Assembly (NCBI RefSeq): GCF_030463535.1
Contig: NC_132878.1
Coordinates: 91,454,007-91,518,006, forward strand
Source: Salminus brasiliensis
Lineage: Eukaryota > Chordata > Actinopteri > Characiformes > Bryconidae
Reading direction: 5' to 3'
DNA: 64,000 nucleotides
In this document: positions 21,190 to 34,200 of the stretch, piece after piece
Numbering within the stretch: the stretch's first letter is position 1
Layout: each line of letters begins with the position of its first letter
Notes under the pieces: generated by a model
The model's database searches: none
The model's input: only the letters and a program-made list of their open reading frames with translations
Told to the model about the DNA's origin: nothing
Position numbers and translations under genes: made by a program

Positions 21190-24100
21190 ATGTTAAGACC
21201 TAAAGCATTAACGCAAGTGCTCAGCCAGGCGAACACAAACGGAGTCCAGAGCACACTGTGAGTATGATCGGAGTTTCCGCTGGAGATGTTGAAATCTTAT
21301 GGCTAGCTACCTGGCTAACTCGCTAGCCAGCGCTAATGTAGCCAGCCAGCCAGCTAGCCACATTCAGAAAGTGTCAAAGCTGTGAGAAACCTCTTTAAGT
21401 GAAGTTAATTCGCTATATAAATATGTCTAAGCTTTATTGTTTGGATTATGAAGTGTGTGTATAACTATAGGGTAAATTAGCTAGCAGTGCTATAAAGTAT
21501 AAGGATAGGTCGTTTTTATACAGTAAATAAACCAATTTAAGACTCTCATCACTGCTTATGTGCTTCAGTGATGATAAAATGAAATGTTTCACTGTATTAG
21601 ACCCATAACTAAATGTTTTTTAGATGAGAGAAATTGTGGGAAACAGTGGCTGTTAAGAGATGCACTATGTGTCCAAATATTTATGGACACCCTTTCTCAT
21701 GACTGCATTCAGCTACTTTGACTTGCACCCATTGCTGACACACACAGCTTGTTTAGTCCACCTAGAGAACGTTAACCTATTGACGCCGTGCCCAAATTCA
21801 GGAGTGGGCTAGAGGGGTAACTATAAAGCCCCCCAGCATTGAGATGTGGAGCTGTGTACTCTGGAGTTATGGATGGTGCTCTATCCAATGCCTCTGGGAC
21901 GAGGTAAGGTGGTGACCATCCAACATGCTGACCCTTGTTGCTGAATGCAATCAAATCTTCATAGCAGTGACGGGTACTCCGACAAAAACAGGATGAGCTG
22001 TTTAATACCCTTGGTTTTGGAAGAAACTGTTAATAAGCAGGTGTCCCAATACTTGTGTCCATCCATTTCTGCCTACATGTAGGTGTGAAACTCTATAAGA
22101 ATAAGTCTGGGGAGTGTACTCCAGTAAAAAAGGAGGTCATCTCCTCACTCGGATGAATGAAAGTGCAGAAACCTGAGACCTTAAGTCTGTTCTTCAGTAG
22201 TGGTGGTGTTCAGTAGTATGAGCCGGATGATGACATGGATTTTGTTTGGGGCTGGAGCTCCAGCCAACACTCTTGGGATGAGCTGGTGTGAGTGGTGTGA
22301 TCCAATGCTAATCACCCGACAGCAGTACCTAAGGGAAGGTAAGGGTGCACGTATTTGTCACTGTACAGTGAAATGTGTCCTCCACATTTAACCCATCTGG
22401 TAGTGAACACACACTCACACACGTGTTAGGGGCAGTGAGTACCTACACACCCAGAGCGGTGGGCAGCCAACTCCAGCGCCCGGGGGGCAGAGAGTAAAGG
22501 GAATCGAACCCACAACCCTGTTATCGATATCCCGATATAACATCTGTTACCGATGTCCCGGCGCTCTAACCGCTGAGCCACCACCGGCGCTCTAACCGCT
22601 GCCCCCACTGTACCTGACTTCACTAATGCTCTTTGTGGCTTCACACAATGGTCCTAGTGTAACATATAGAAATATATAAAGACTTCCCAGCAGCAGTAAA
22701 ACTCTTTTTTAATGCCTATAACCTCACAATGAAACACCAGAGGTTGAACGTATAGGATAGTGTATCAACATTAATAGCTGTTTACTGTTAAGCTACTAAC
22801 TGGACAAGAACTTGTTGGAATAGTGGATGTCCTGGAATATTGGTTTTGATGCTTGTTTGAACCACGTTGTTGTTATTGTGTTATTCCTGTGTTAGATTAC
22901 TGAATAATGAAGGCTCACTTCTGGCGTATTCTGGCTATGGAGACACGGATGCACGAGTAACTGCAGCTATTGCCAGTAACATCTGGGCAGCCTATGACAA
23001 AAACGGACATCAAGCCTTCAACGAGGACAAGCTGAAGTTTATTCTCATGGACTGCATGGTGAGAACATCTTGCCTCATTATACTTGCAGATTGTAGTTCG
23101 GTCGTCTGTTCAGACTTTTAGGGGGCCGATGCTGATTGAGGGTGGGGCTGGATGCCACATGAACCTTTCCAGGCTGAATACAGCATAAAATGCTGCTAAA
23201 CTTCGAGCACCAGCTGAGAGGGCCGTGAATTCCCATGCAGAGCCGGATGGAGAGTAGACCATGGTCCATACATTTACATTCATGGCATTTAGCAGACACT
23301 CTTATCCAGAGCGACTTACAAGGTACCTTTTATTACAAGTGTTGGGACAATGTAGTGTTAGGAGTCTTGCCCAAGGACTCTTATTGATGTAGCGCAGCAT
23401 AGTCACCCAGACCGGGATTCGAACCCCAGTCTCCCACATGGTGTGGTAGCTCAGTAGCTCAGTAGCAGGTAGTGGTGTTATCTGTTGCGCCATACCAACC
23501 TGGAGGGTTTGCAATAGTAGGGCTGCCAGTGTTATAGAGCTCTTTAGACAATGGTGGGAGATCAAACTAACATTTTGACCAAGATGTAACTCATAAGAAA
23601 TTAGATAGTGGTCTGAGCTTTGAGAAAGAATATTTAGGTTGTCCATGCTAACACCTACGGTCACTAAATCCAGGGTATAATTACAGTAACGTGTAGACCC
23701 GAGTAATGCCAACCAAGCCTCGGGACACTGGCTTCTCAGTATTACAGCATATCCTCAGGATAGGCTTGGTTAGAGAAATTTCGGCTGATCAGATAGTTTG
23801 GCTAATAAAAAAATTAAAAAATCATCCAATACCTCTACATCTGTAGCCTGTAGCTTTTAACTGTAATTACTTAATAAAGCTCTGCTCAAAATGTGGAAAC
23901 ACTGACTGAAGAGACATAGTACTCCCTATCTCAATTAATGCCTACAACGCTGAGAGGGAGAGGACTGATGCATGCCTCCTCTGACACATGCACAACCAGC
24001 CATCTGCGTCACTGGCCAACCAACGCGCCCTCATGCTCTCTCTTGCTCTGGCTGCTGATGGAGCATAATCAGCTCACTACATATGTATTTTTACCTAGAG

Positions 24101-26740
24101 ACATTTTCACACACATGTTCCTGGTACCATTTGGTTTAAACAAATGTTTAATTTGTCCAAATAATTTGATGCTGCTAAATTACATTTTTACTATGCCTAA
24201 CCTGTCTAGTGCGCCCTCAAAAGGTTGAAAGTTCAGTTCTGCTGAGTCTGTAAGTTCCCCTCAATTGACAGTGGCACACCTGTTATCGACCTCCTAACAT
24301 GCATTTTACAAAGGTGCAGAGAGGGCAGGAAACCTGCTGACAGTGAGGGTGGTTTTACTCTTTACCTTCTAACCAAGTGCTGAGTATACCAGTCTTACAA
24401 ACATGTGCTCATGACTAGGAGAAAGCTATAGCCAGTTTAATTGTCTGTTGAAGAAGTTCAACAAGGTTTTTGTGGGTTGACTGTTATACAGTACTGCAGT
24501 ACACCCAGATCCAGTGTAGGCACCTTATCAGATTATGTACAAGCATTTCTCTTAGTAAAGCTCCAGATCCCATTAGAACAGATGCAGGTGAACATAAATA
24601 CAGTCAAAAGGAACACGAATTTCTCAGTCTGAAGAAAGTAGAAAGTAGTAGAGATCTTGTGAGCTAGTCTGAAGAACAAAGCTCTTAAACCCACAGACTG
24701 AACAACTCAGACAGTGAATGATTGGGAAATGTGTCTGGAATTGGGTAAGAACTCGAGTAACGCAACCTCAGCTTAAGTAAGGATGAAACCCTGAGACGAA
24801 CCCATCCCCTGGGCTGCACCAGATACTGCAGTTAGGTTATGAGTGTTAAAATAGAGCAGTATTGGAAGAGAAGCCCCCCTTTGTCACCGTTTAGATTCAG
24901 GCTTTTAGACCAGGGCTCACTTGGCAACACCTACACTCTTGAGAGGGGTAATGCAATATTGAGGTATTGATCAATAAAATGTTAATTAGGTCATTTAGAC
25001 CAAAACAGCCTTTGTTGTTTTTGCCAACGGTGCCAATATTCTTGTGATTACAGGAAGGCAGAGTGGCAATTACCCGGGTTGCAAACCTATTGCTGTGCAT
25101 GTATGCCAAGGAGACGGTGGGCTTCGGAATGCTGAAAGCAAAGGTAGGGTGTGTGTTTTCTAGATATGCACAATACGTCGTTTCCGCATCGTCATCACGA
25201 TACGTCCAGTAGTCACACCGCAGGACGTTCAAATCAACTACAACTTTTTGCCTCTTGATACAAAAGGAAAATGTGCACTGTTCTCATTTTCTATGGCATA
25301 CACTACATGGACAAAAGTATTGGGACACCTGCTTATTAATAGTTTCTTTCAAACTCAAGGGTATGAAATAAGAGTTTATTCTGCTTTTGATGGAGTAACT
25401 GTCTCTACTGTCCAAGGGAGAAGGCTTTCTACTAGAATTTGTGGTATTGCTGTGAGGATTTGATTGCATTGCATCAGGATGTTGGATGATCACTATCTCA
25501 ACTCATCCCAAATGTATTGGAGGGAGCACTAAACATCATTCTAGATAACACAGTTCCACTGCTTCACAGCTCAATTCTGGGAGGCTTTAAACTCATCTAG
25601 CCCACGCATGGCATTAGGCAGCATGGTGTCAAAAGAATCATGTTTATCTGCTCCAGGAAGTCCAATTGTATTGACAGTACTGTACAATAAAAACAGTACA
25701 ATAAACAATACAATAAAAATCTAATGTTCCTTTTCTTTAAATGTAGATGATCAGCCAATACCTGTTTGGTGCCAGAACTTTTCTTTTCTTTTACTTCAGA
25801 TACTAGAAACATATACAACACTATTTAGCATAGTGCAAACTGCATCAGACACTTGCTTCAAACCATGACCGATTGACTTGCAAATGTGGTTTCTGAGACT
25901 GTGTGGTGTCTTCTTATGTAGTTAATACCACACAGGCTGTGGTTGCGCTAGAGAGCGCTGAGATATTGATCATAGGGTTGTGGCTCGAAACACAGGTTTT
26001 ACTAACTTGCTCCAATTGGGCCCTTGAGCAGGAGCCTTAAAGCAGCATTATGCGAAAATTGGCATATTTTTTTTTTATCCAGTCTGGAAGTGGAATTTAC
26101 ACTTTGAGCCACCACTGAAGGACCCGTTTTACACATGCGTTTTACAAGCGGATTGATACCGAGCCGTCACTGAAACTGAGGGAAGCATGCGGACTGAGGC
26201 GGCTGAGTAATATTACAGTATTTTACACTGATATGACTCCGGTTACGCAGAATTACACAGTTCTCGTGAGTGTTTACCTGCCCACATAGTGCTGTTTCTA
26301 GCATGCTGAGCCGGGAGTAGCAACGATAGCAGCACTCTTCTCCCTATTACAGGTCAGTGGAGCATCAACATGACTTTGAAAGGGTTATTTTAAGATAAAA
26401 ATTCTACATAATGCTGCTTTAAGACATGATTGTGGTAATTGAAGCAAGTGGGATTTACATTTTTCATCAAAAACAATTGAACATTGGCTTCTGCAGCTCA
26501 GTTCCTAGTATATGAGAGTATGTGGTAGGTTTTAAACGAATAGTGACCATATTCTTGGTCAATCTCTATATAAAGAAAGGGAAAATTATTTCGGGACCGT
26601 TTTCATAATGACAAATGTTCTTCGGAAAAGCAGGCGGCAATGAATGTAGTTTAAGCTGAAATGTTTCTTTTTGTGTCTTTCAGGCGGAGGCCCTGGTGGA
26701 GTACCTTCAGGAGCCATTAACTCAAGTGGCAGCATCATAG
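21190..26740 (+). CDS. lamtor2: LAMTOR2 (p14/ROBLD3), Ragulator subunit (4 exons)
   Basis: Exons: 21190-21257, 22896-23058, 25054-25143, 26684-26740. The frame is 378 nt, 125 aa, the same length as human LAMTOR2 and near-identical to it. It is one roadblock/LC7 domain (about residues 8-98) with the conserved stretches [26 protein letters not shown] and [26 protein letters not shown]2 heterodimerises with LAMTOR3 inside the pentameric Ragulator complex on late endosomes and lysosomes, which anchors Rag GTPases for mTORC1 activation and supports MAPK scaffolding. No signal peptide or membrane segment is present; membrane attachment is through LAMTOR1. All splice sites are GT/AG and phases close. 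The introns carry several MITEs and SINEs, but the exons are intact. Confidence 0.97.
21663..22066 (-). mobile_element. MITE of the 'GGACAAAAGTATTGGGACACC' family, lamtor2 intron 1
   Basis: The ends CACTATGTGTCCAAATATTT and GTGTCCCAATACTTGTGTCC are imperfect inverted repeats. The body phrases (GGGGTAACTATAAAGCCCCCC, CATCCAACATGCTGA) match the plus-strand copies at 25303, 32135 and 45128 in reverse complement. It is non-coding and probably a Tc1/mariner derivative. Confidence 0.7.
22335..22600 (-). repeat. SINE family A, lamtor2 intron 1
   Basis: On the minus strand the head GGTGGTGGCTCAGCGGTTAG, a B-box, the body and a GTGCACCCTTACCTT tail are all recognisable. A short duplicated head piece follows at about 22585-22605. 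Confidence 0.85.
23260..23510 (-). repeat. SINE family B, lamtor2 intron 2
   Basis: On the minus strand: head GTATGGCGCAACAGATAAC, 'CTGGGGTTCGAATCC' B-box, 'ATCAATAAGAGTCCTTGGGC', and tail 'GTCGCTCTGGATAAGAGTG' plus ATGTAAATG. Confidence 0.85.
23511..25053 (+). other. lamtor2 intron 2, remainder
   Basis: About 1.5 kb of AT-rich sequence with no supported gene. A stretch near 24535-24640 ('AGATCCCATTAGAACAGATG') is shared with about 48905-48985, so it is part of a dispersed repeat. Confidence 0.45.
25303..25690 (+). mobile_element. MITE copy, lamtor2 intron 3
   Basis: It begins CACTACATGGACAAAAGTAT and follows the family body through 'TGCTGTGAGGATTTGATTGC' and 'GTTTATCTGCTCCAGGAAG'. The right terminal repeat is missing or decayed. 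Confidence 0.65.
25940..26423. mobile_element. SINE A remnant plus TIR MITE, lamtor2 intron 3
   Basis: 25940-26035 is a decayed family A SINE ('TTGGGCCCTTGAGCAGGAGCC'). It is cut by a MITE at 26036-26423 with ends CTTAAAGCAGCATTATGCG and ACATAATGCTGCTTTAAG, which are inverted repeats. Confidence 0.65.
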
Positions 26741-27039
26741 GAGGCTGAATCTGAAATGGCCGTTTCTCCTGAGATTAACTTGTGCGTCTTTTAATGTTTG
26801 GCTTGATTTTGTGAAGTCTGCATTCTCTCTTTCTCTCTGGCTTTATTTATTTGCAGAGTTTTTCATGCTTGTCTTTGGACATGCTGGTGATGTGGCTCTA
26901 CAGTCTTGAGTTCTCATCAACCAGAAGCCTGTTAACAGACTTACTTTCCTTTCATATTAACCCTGATGTTTCTCTGTACCCTTGTTTGGGTACAAATAAC
27001 AACCCATTAACTTAAATACGCCAATATTTGGTGAAAAAA

Positions 27040-27045
27040 AATAAA
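27040..27045 (+). terminator. lamtor2: lamtor2 poly(A) signal
   Basis: AATAAA 300 nt after the stop codon, followed within 8 nt by a T-run that suits a downstream element. The implied 3' UTR is about 320 nt. Confidence 0.7.
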
Positions 27046-27064
27046 ACCTTTTTTTTTTTTGTAT

Positions 27065-28632
27065 ATTACTGTCTTACTGTTTTTCATTCTAGTAATATTT
27101 ATTATAGTTGCCCATGTCCCTCAAAGACTTCTGATCTTTAAGGTTGTCCTAGAATGGAGGACAGTATACATCTTAGCATAGTTGAATAAGAAGAATTTGA
27201 GACATGGAAGTGACACAGCGAGCGTCAAACTCTGTTGTTTCTCCTTTAAGCGAAAATCCAGCAGAACCAAAACAGAGCTGTAAAACAGGCCAAATCCAAA
27301 ACCTTAAAACTATTACATCACTGTTACACCCCCTCAGAATTTACAAAAGCCTTTTAAAGCTAAATGCAACGGCTACTACGGGAGAATGTGGAAGCAAGGC
27401 TAAAAAGGCTAAATGAAATAGGCTGACCAGAGGAAGCACTGCTCCGGGAAGGGTCGACTGGAGCAAGTGAGTGGGTGCTAGCCTGGAGTGAGGTTGAAAA
27501 CGAACCCTACCAGAGTGTACGCCAATCTCTTCAGCTGGCAATCTGCACACTGTGCTGAGAGGACTGCAATACTATCTGGTAAGACTCCAGAATAACTGTA
27601 AAAAGGTCTTGCTTCGGTGTTAAAGGCTAGGCTAAGCTATGCGACGCAGCTGTGGTGACATAAACCAGCTAATCAGAGTAAAGCTCAATTTTTGCAGGGT
27701 GATAACAGGGTGGTAAATGAGCTTGTAAAACTGCATCTGAGCATTTTTCACCCCAACCAAAGTGACATATTTACACACCCAACAACTAAAGATAGTCAGT
27801 AAAGGCTAGGAAGATAACACAGTAATGGTAACAGCAGTGGCAGTTTTCGTCAAATATGCACATTTCAATATGGCCTCATGTGAAATTACGAGACCGTTTC
27901 TTATAATTGGAGAAGAGACCTTTTGGACTTACCTTTGTGTCTTTCTTCATAGATCTCCATGAAATCCATCAAAGAAAATGAAGTGATGTCATCAGTGTTT
28001 TTCTATGTGGTAACACCACTGACACAACCAACGTATCTCATCTGTATCTGTATATATGTCATAGTAATGTTTACATTATTGCAGTTTAAAAGGTAGAAAA
28101 GCAGGATTTTAGCCTCAAAATATGACACTTGAACATATACAGGACTGTGGTGCTTATAACTGTTCAATAAAGTAAACATGTATCTCCAAAATTGTGAGAC
28201 TTTACAGGAGAAGGCACAAAATGTTCTCAACTTTGAATGGAAGTCAGTGTAGAATAAGAGTCGATTCCAAGTCATTTAGAGCATTTCTATAGGTCCATCC
28301 ATCCAGAATTATTCACACAGTGTACAGAGCAGCTACAGGGTTCAACCTATGGAGAAGCTAAAGACAGACATAAATCCCAGACAGCAAAGCCCTGTCTGCA
28401 TTGACCGTGTCGCTGGCCCAGCTGGAAAATACGCAATAACCACAAGACCACACCGCCCACCGTCCTGAACAGTTAGCTGAACATGCTACAATAACACACT
28501 AACTAATGGATAAAGGTGATAATCATGACTGGTATTATAATAATAATAATAATTTTTATTATTAAATTATTAAATTGTTACATTTTCTTCTGAATCAATT
28601 AAGTATCTATATATCTATCTGTCTTTCCATCT
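27065..28632. other. Intergenic sequence, lamtor2 to Tc1 relic
   Basis: No supported gene. A family E repeat copy lies at about 28190-28375 ('GTGTACAGAGCAGCTACAGG') and an (AAT)n microsatellite near 28535. Confidence 0.5.
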
Positions 28633-30140
<1,508 letters not shown>

Positions 30141-31299
30141 TCTTTAATTAATCTAGCTGGCTGGCTGCCTGGCTATCTAGCTATTATTATTATATTGGTC
30201 TATTATTGTTCACCATGCCCTTTCTCTAGCAGAAGTTATGGGGAAATCCAATCAAAGTGGTCACTGGAGAAGCATTTAAAATGCCAGGTGTGAACAGCAG
30301 TTTTGGCCATCATTTGGGATCCAATCACCTGAGACGCATGTTAACGGGGCCTGTGACATGTCTGATCCTTTGCAACCTGAGCCTTGCTTAGGATGCCCAA
30401 ACCTTTGCATAGGCCACACTGATGATAGCTTTATTTTTGAAGTTATGAAGGACAGTAATATGTTGTGTTTAAGTTTTATTAGCGAAAGAAACCCACAAAC
30501 TGTCATTTGGCCAAAGGTACCTAAACCTTAGAGGCAGAGTAACAAAAACAGCTTGTTTAATTAATGAAGACACTGTAAAGAAGGGTTGGAAAATGGTCAT
30601 ATACAATAAATTACTCAATTACAATATATGATATATAAAAAACAATAAATCCAGATATAGATACAAGCAAAATGCAGGAGATGGGCCCTTTAAGTAGCTC
30701 AACTAAGCCATTTGCAAAGGAAACTTCCACATAGCAACAGATGTCATTTGAACTGTTTGCTCCGGGAGAGGCTCCTTGGAGCATAGGCCAATGCCTTCCT
30801 GCTTGGGACAGAGGACTGAGGGATTGGCTCGGCCTCAAAACTGGGAGGAGCCGGCCTCAGCCCGTGTCTTTATTGGCCGAGCAGGTGCAGCATATAGGAG
30901 TCCGTTTCGTGTGACTGCACCTGTGCTTGCCCTACTTGTTCAACCTGCTTTCGAGTCTCACACACACACACACACACACACAACCACACACCTCAGCCCC
31001 ACCCAACTCCACCCCACCTCCATCCCCCAGTCCACTTGTCAGCGGAAATGCCTAGCCAAACACTACAGCTAGTTCCTCGTAGCAGCAGGTAAACTTTCCA
31101 CCAAACGCGCACTGAGGTGGGACTGAGAGCACCAGACATAACTGAGTCTGCTTTGTGTTCCTTCCTTCCTTCACAGCTGACGGTTGGACCGGTGGGAGCG
31201 GTTTGTTATCCCTGCTTTTCCCTTTTCCCCGTCCGCACACGCTGGGATCTTGACTCATGCTCTTATCCAGATTTTGAGAAAGAGGAACTCATGTGAGAA
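30141..31299 (+). promoter_or_regulatory. rab25: rab25 upstream region and 5' UTR
   Basis: Contains a (CA)12 microsatellite at about 30957-30982 and a GC-richer stretch from about 30760 to 31260 that may hold the promoter. A start-stop element (ATG TGA) lies at 31291-31296, three bases before the main start and in frame with it. No TATA box was recognised. Confidence 0.45.
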
Positions 31300-34200
31300 A
31301 TGGGGTCAGATGAGGCCTACAACTTTGTCTTTAAAGGTGCGTCTTTTTTTTTAACCACTTCTGACATTCTGTCTTGCTGCTAAATAAGGAAGGACACTGT
31401 GGTGTTTTTTGTGGTGGGAAGTCAAGGCTGTATTTAAAGTGCTGTAAGGTAGAGCTTACAGGAACCTCTAAGCCTGTTTTAGTGAGATTCTTTTGAATAG
31501 GTGTAACTTTTCACCTGAATATCACCTACTGCTTGAACCACGGTTTGAACCCCAATGTAAATAAGAGTGGATAAGTAGAGGTAAGAGCGTATTGACAGCC
31601 ACAAGGCCAGTCAATTTCCTCCAGCCTTTAAAATCCCCGTTTTCCAGTCATTTCTTTCCCAAGAACAGGGGATACTATAAATACTGCATGCTGTTGCCAA
31701 CCAAACCAATGTCACATTGGCTGTCAAGTCATGTCATGTCATGTCTGATATCAAAATGTTCTCAAAATGCAATTAAATTGTATGAGTTGTTTTGATGGCC
31801 ATGGTGTACTCTGCAGAACTTACCTATGTGCCAAAGCTTATAAATAATGTAGAGCCCACTGGTAGAGGACCTTGTTTTGTTTCTTCCATACATTCAAACC
31901 AGTTAAAATAATAGATTATTCTATGATACATTATATATACTGTACATATCTATGTGTAATTTAATTTACTATTTAATGGCCTAACCCATTTGCAGCCGTT
32001 TAGCCCGCCCACTCACCCTAAAGCTATAAGGAGTGGTTGAACCAGCACAGCCTCTAAGAACAAGACACAACAGACACTGTCAGAAAAAAAGGGACCAGAC
32101 TCCACTGGGGTGGTACCGTGCTTGGTTGCTAATGTGAGGGTACATCCCAGGCTTTCTACTAGATTTTGAAGGAGCATTGCTGTGAGGATTTGATTGCACT
32201 CAGCGACAAGAGCTTTTGTGGGGTCAGGATGTTGGATGATCACCACCCTATATCATCCCCTACTCCTCAACTCATCCTGAAAGTATTGGATGGAGCACCA
32301 TTCATCATTCTAGAGAACACAGTTCCTCCACTGCTCCACAGCTCAATGCTGGGGGGCTTCATACCCCTCTATAGCCCACGCCTGGCATTAGGCAGCACGG
32401 TGCCAATAGGCTCATGTTTATCTGTTCCACAGATAAGTCCTATTTATTCTATTAGGGGGACTAGATAAGCTGTATGTGTTTGCACATCTGCGTTGTCAGC
32501 AATAGGTGATGCTTAAAGTAGCTGAATGCATTCATTAGAAAGGGTGTCCACAAATATTTGGACATATTGTGTATCGTGAAATGTAATCGCTACAAACTGT
32601 GTGTAGTTAAATAGTACTGTTAGGCCGGCAGATATCTGTCCATCTGATGTCCACTCAGTTGACGGCTGTGTGTCAGTGTGTCATGCCACCCCGTCAGTCA
32701 GTTTTCAGCGCATTTGAAGAGGAAATGGTTCGTGTACTTTATGACATGCCGGCGTAAGTATGCAGAGCAGTGACTGTTGACTCTGGTCACATGAGGATAT
32801 TTGGTGACTGTACTGGCTGGTGACTTCTGCATGATTTCAGTGATTGGAAAGAATAGCAGAAAGATGCAGGTGAACAGCCTCAAGGAAGAAGCGTGCTGTT
32901 GTTCAATAAGGCGATTTTGCCATTTGAGCACTTCCACAGTTCCTACAACCCGAATGCAAGACAAACGGACATAATGTGCCGTGTGGTTCAAAGCCAGTGT
33001 GGGATATTTTCACCCAGCGGAGGATTCGTTTCTCACCCAACATATAAACACAAAGCTTCAAGGTCGCAGATCTGATTTGCCATAGCAACCAGGGTGCTGT
33101 TTGCACAAGCCAGGTGACCGTACAAGGGAGGGGAAGTGTGTGTTTTTCTCTCAGTCTTACTTTGCGAAGCCCAGAATAAGGTTTTACAGTGATTTCCTTG
33201 ATTGGAAAAGCAGCGCAGGTGAATGGTCTACTGGAGCTTTTGTTCTTTCAGTTTTGGTTAATATGAAACAAGGTTAAGTTTCCATCCGACTCAAGGACTC
33301 CAACATGGCACGGTTTAGGAGCCTGTGTTATTTTATTATTTTATTTTTTGGTCAATATATTCTTACTGTTTTTCAAAAATAAGAGGGAGAATAAACAAAC
33401 ACATTGACACACCACACTGAGGTTGAGAAAATAAATAAAATAATAAATGATAAATAAATAAATAATAATAAATGAAAATAATAATGATAAAGAAAACATG
33501 GGACATTCAATAGGACATCCAAAATAAGCTATATAGCTAGAATAAAGATAGTATAGTATATAATGTTAAAATAAAAAAAAGGGGGGAGGGGCATTAAATG
33601 AGATGCAGTTTTGCACTACACACAGTTTCATGTTTGATTACACAGATCTCTTACAAAGTCAATAGCATTGGACCACTGTCGAACAGTGGCTGCCCTGGTG
33701 GGATGTATTCTAGTAGTATAAAAACATCCAAAAAAATTATGCATAAACACAGATTTTAAAAGTACACCTTGCTCAATCCTGAATTTTAAGATTTGGCTGC
33801 CGTACTAGCAGCCATTAATCCTTTTTTCTCCCGGATATTCATATTAAGAGCAGATTAAGACGGAGAAATAGGATGAAAAGTCCTAATCCAGCAAAAAAAG
33901 ATAACATGAGTATTATAAAACCCCAAAATGGTTTGATTAGAGGAGATTGACAGACAATGTGTGTAAACGTACCAGGTAAAGGTGCACATATCTGTCACTG
34001 TACTATCTACAGCCAAATGTGTCCTCTGCATTTTACCCATCTGTGGTAATGAATACACACACACACACACACATTCTAGTGAACTAGGGGCAGTGAGCAC
34101 ACACCAGCCCAGATATCGAGCCCACAACCCTGTCATCAATAGCCCTGAGCTCTAACTGCTGAGCCACCACTGCTCCAGTAACACCCAATGAACATTTGTG

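Noticed and set aside
23302-23712. A 136-codon minus-strand frame in lamtor2 intron 2
   Set aside because: It largely covers a SINE B copy and lacks any domain.
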